From an uncultured Ectothiorhodospiraceae bacterium (GTDB lineage Bacteria > Pseudomonadota > Gammaproteobacteria > UBA6429 > Thiohalophilaceae), in assembly GCA_947259425.1 (NCBI GenBank), contig CAMYMO010000140.1, forward strand, positions 1-15,555: a stretch of DNA of 15,555 nucleotides. Reading direction: 5' to 3'. The notes below the pieces were generated by a model. The model was given only the letters and a program-made list of their open reading frames with translations. It was not told the DNA's origin and made no database searches. This document shows, piece by piece, positions 13,625 through 15,555 of the stretch. The stretch's first letter is position 1; every line of letters starts with the position of its first letter. The position numbers and the translations under genes were made by a program.

Positions 13625-14308
13625 ATGCGTATACTAATCATAGAAGATGAACAAGACATTCGGCAACAAGTTGTCGAACAGCTAAACAAAAACGATTACA
13701 TGGTTGATGAAACGGGCGAAGGTGAAGAAGGCCTGTTCTTTGCTGAAGAATATCCTATTGATGCGGCAATCGTTGACATTGGTCTGCCGGGAATCTCTGG
13801 AATCGATGTCATTAAAGAATTACGTAAAAAAGGCAAAACCCTGCCAATATTAATCCTGACAGCACGCGATCGCTGGCAAGATAAAGTCGATGGCCTCGAA
13901 GCAGGAGCAGATGATTACCTGGTGAAACCTTTTCAGATGGAAGAGCTATTAGCCAGAGTCAAAGCTTTATTACGACGGGCTAGCGGTGAAACCAAGCAAG
14001 AGTTAGTATGCGGCTCAATTAAATTAGATATAAATTCACAGCAGGTTTACTTAGCAGAGCAACTGATTGAATTCACAACCTTTGAATATCGACTTCTAGA
14101 ATATCTGATGCGTAATCATCAAAAGGTTGTCTCCAAAGATACGCTCGGAGATTATCTGTATCCCCACGATGAAGATTCTGACAGCAATGTAATCGAAGTT
14201 ATTATTGGAAGGGTCAGACGTAAACTAGATCCGGATAACACACTTCATCCTATTGAAACCTTACGTGGCCGCGGATATCGTTTTAAACTTTGCGACAAGG
14301 ATTCATGA
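13625..14308 (+). CDS. OmpR/PhoB-family response regulator, PhoP-like
   Basis: This 227-aa cytoplasmic DNA-binding regulator has a receiver domain (residues 1-115). Acidic pocket Glu7-Asp8, phosphoacceptor Asp51 in IVDIGLPG, Thr79 in LTARD and Lys101 in VKPF are all present. A winged-helix effector domain (about 127-222) carries FTTFEYRLLEYLM, the VIEVIIGRVRRKL recognition helix and the TLRGRGYRF wing. The sequence wording and the PhoQ-like partner make it closest to PhoP or to PhoP-like regulators of non-enteric gammaproteobacteria. It overlaps the kinase by 4 bp (ATGA), and its own ribosome site is weak, so it is probably coupled to the PepSY gene. A candidate binding site precedes the His-rich gene. 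Confidence 0.92.
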   Translation: MRILIIEDEQDIRQQVVEQLNKNDYMVDETGEGEEGLFFAEEYPIDAAIVDIGLPGISGIDVIKELRKKGKTLPILILTARDRWQDKVDGLEAGADDYLVKPFQMEELLARVKALLRRASGETKQELVCGSIKLDINSQQVYLAEQLIEFTTFEYRLLEYLMRNHQKVVSKDTLGDYLYPHDEDSDSNVIEVIIGRVRRKLDPDNTLHPIETLRGRGYRFKLCDKDS

Positions 14309-15555
14309 AATCATTACGCGCAAGACTAATACTTGCCGCAAGTTTAGTACTCACTTTCTTTATCATATTTGCAGGTTACGCCCTCGATCGCGCCTTTTAT
14401 GAAAGTGCACAAAGTGGTCTGCAGGAAAATTTGGGTACCCAGCTCACCTTACTATTAGCCGGTACTGAGGTTAATGACATCGATGATATTGACATGCCAA
14501 GTCGTTTATTAGAAACAAAATTCAGCCTGCCCAGCTCAGGACTCTATGCATATATTTTAAATAACAAAGGCAGACGAATATGGAAATCATTATCCACCGT
14601 CGGAGTTGATTTACCAAAACCGATAAAACTCGAACCCGGTAATTCCCTGCAACAACGTTTAAAGTATAACGGAGAAGAATTTTATATAAAGAGCAATGGT
14701 ATTTTATGGCATACAGCAAAAGGTAAAATCCCGCTTACTTTTAATATCATTACCGAGTTAGACGACTTCAACCAGCAAATTATCGAATATCGTCGCACAC
14801 TCTGGGGATGGCTAATCGGCCTGGCGACAATATTATTAATAGTACAGGTCATTATTTTAATTTGGGGTTTAAAACCCCTGCGTCGGGTGACTAGTGAACT
14901 CACCGCCATCGAAACAGGCAACCAGGAACGTATCACCAATAATTATCCAACCGAGATTTTACGACTCACCGATAACATTAATGGCTTATTAGAACATGAA
15001 CATACCCAACAAACACGTTACCGTAACTCTCTCGCTGATTTAGCACATAGTTTAAAAACTCCATTAGCCGTGATCAATGGTGCGCTCCATGAATTAGACG
15101 ATAAAAGCAGTAAAAATATTCAGGAACAAGTACAGCGCATGGATAATATCATCGGTCACCAATTACAACGTGCGGCAACGGCAGGCTCATCACCTATCCG
15201 TAAAAGTATTCACGTTAAAATACTGATAGATAAAATATCAAATGCACTTAATAAAGTATATCGTGACAAAGATATCCAATTTGATTTTCATATACCGGAA
15301 GATTTACTGGTTCGCGTTGATGAAGGCGATATTATGGAAGTACTTGGGAATATTATGGATAATGCCTGTAAATTCTGCGAACAACGAGTACGAATTAACA
15401 TAGCCTTGATTGATAATCGTGCCAACTTCACCATAGCCGACGACGGCAGAGGAATCCAGGATACGGAAGTAGAACATATATTACAGCGTGGTGGTCGAGT
15501 TGATCAGGCCATGCCGGGACAAGGTATTGGTTTGTCCGTAGTTATGGATATCGTA
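14305..15555 (+). CDS. PhoQ-like sensor histidine kinase, truncated by the window end
   Basis: The frame is open to the last base (417 codons), so the C-terminus is missing. The ATG overlaps the regulator's stop by 4 bp, with AAGG just upstream. TM1 is at about residues 6-28, a periplasmic sensor region at 29-165, and TM2 at about 167-189. A HAMP region (190-235) follows, then the dimerisation helix with the H-box DLAHSLKTPLAV (phosphoacceptor His248). The ATPase domain has the N-box NIMDNACKFCE (349-359), DDGRGI (379-384) and GQGIGLSVV (405-413). The H- and N-box wording is typical of PhoQ. The sensor region has an acidic patch, EVNDIDDIDM (55-64), and a PSSGLYAYILNNKGRRIW beta stretch. PhoQ senses low divalent cations, antimicrobial peptides and acid; sensing of cations here is inferred. 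Confidence 0.92.
   Translation, partial: MKSLRARLILAASLVLTFFIIFAGYALDRAFYESAQSGLQENLGTQLTLLLAGTEVNDIDDIDMPSRLLETKFSLPSSGLYAYILNNKGRRIWKSLSTVGVDLPKPIKLEPGNSLQQRLKYNGEEFYIKSNGILWHTAKGKIPLTFNIITELDDFNQQIIEYRRTLWGWLIGLATILLIVQVIILIWGLKPLRRVTSELTAIETGNQERITNNYPTEILRLTDNINGLLEHEHTQQTRYRNSLADLAHSLKTPLAVINGALHELDDKSSKNIQEQVQRMDNIIGHQLQRAATAGSSPIRKSIHVKILIDKISNALNKVYRDKDIQFDFHIPEDLLVRVDEGDIMEVLGNIMDNACKFCEQRVRINIALIDNRANFTIADDGRGIQDTEVEHILQRGGRVDQAMPGQGIGLSVVMDIV

Overview
The window looks like chromosomal DNA of a free-living gammaproteobacterium. It is fairly AT-rich and densely packed, with sigma70-type promoters, Shine-Dalgarno sequences and intrinsic terminators. The genes support this placement: a SlyD with a His-rich tail, a YihY/BrkB-family membrane protein, and a PhoP/PhoQ-like regulator-kinase pair. 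I cannot name the genus from sequence alone. I see no IS element, tRNA, rRNA, CRISPR array or phage gene, and codon use looks uniform apart from one low-complexity gene.

Layout, left to right. (1) 16-1377 (-) is a YihY/BrkB-type membrane protein with a C-terminal winged-helix-like extension. It is divergent from slyD (1734-2213, +). A strong hairpin at 2225-2251 separates slyD from a periplasmic peroxiredoxin-like protein (2277-3041, -). (2) A 74-aa orphan ORF (3269-3493, +) converges with and overlaps an O-methyltransferase (3490-4170, -). The methyltransferase probably shares an operon with an upstream membrane protein of unknown function (4207-5073, -), which has an EF-hand-like loop and a C-terminal small beta-barrel-like domain. 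(3) A membrane-anchored M20 peptidase of the PM20D1/carboxypeptidase S type (5258-6742, -) and a DUF4395-rhodanese fusion (6904-7686, -) follow. The fusion has its own promoter and terminator. (4) A PhnD-type periplasmic binding protein (7902-8777, +) overlaps by one base a transmembrane GGDEF-EAL protein (8777-11356, +). No ABC permease or ATPase gene is present, so the pair looks like a ligand-to-c-di-GMP signalling unit. (5) A cytoplasmic alkaline-phosphatase-superfamily enzyme (11379-12542, -) is divergent from a secreted, extremely His/Arg-rich protein (12692-13249, +). (6) A small periplasmic PepSY protein (13371-13619), a PhoP-like regulator (13625-14308) and a PhoQ-like kinase (14305 to window end, truncated) form an operon.

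The most interesting reading joins parts 5 and 6. The His-rich gene is preceded by a direct repeat, TGTTCA-N5-GGTTCA, placed 12 bp before a -10-like hexamer. This is the geometry of a PhoP box, and a PhoP/PhoQ-like system lies just downstream. I infer that the two-component system may control the His-rich secreted protein as an envelope or metal/cation-stress module. The second candidate system is the binding protein/GGDEF-EAL pair.
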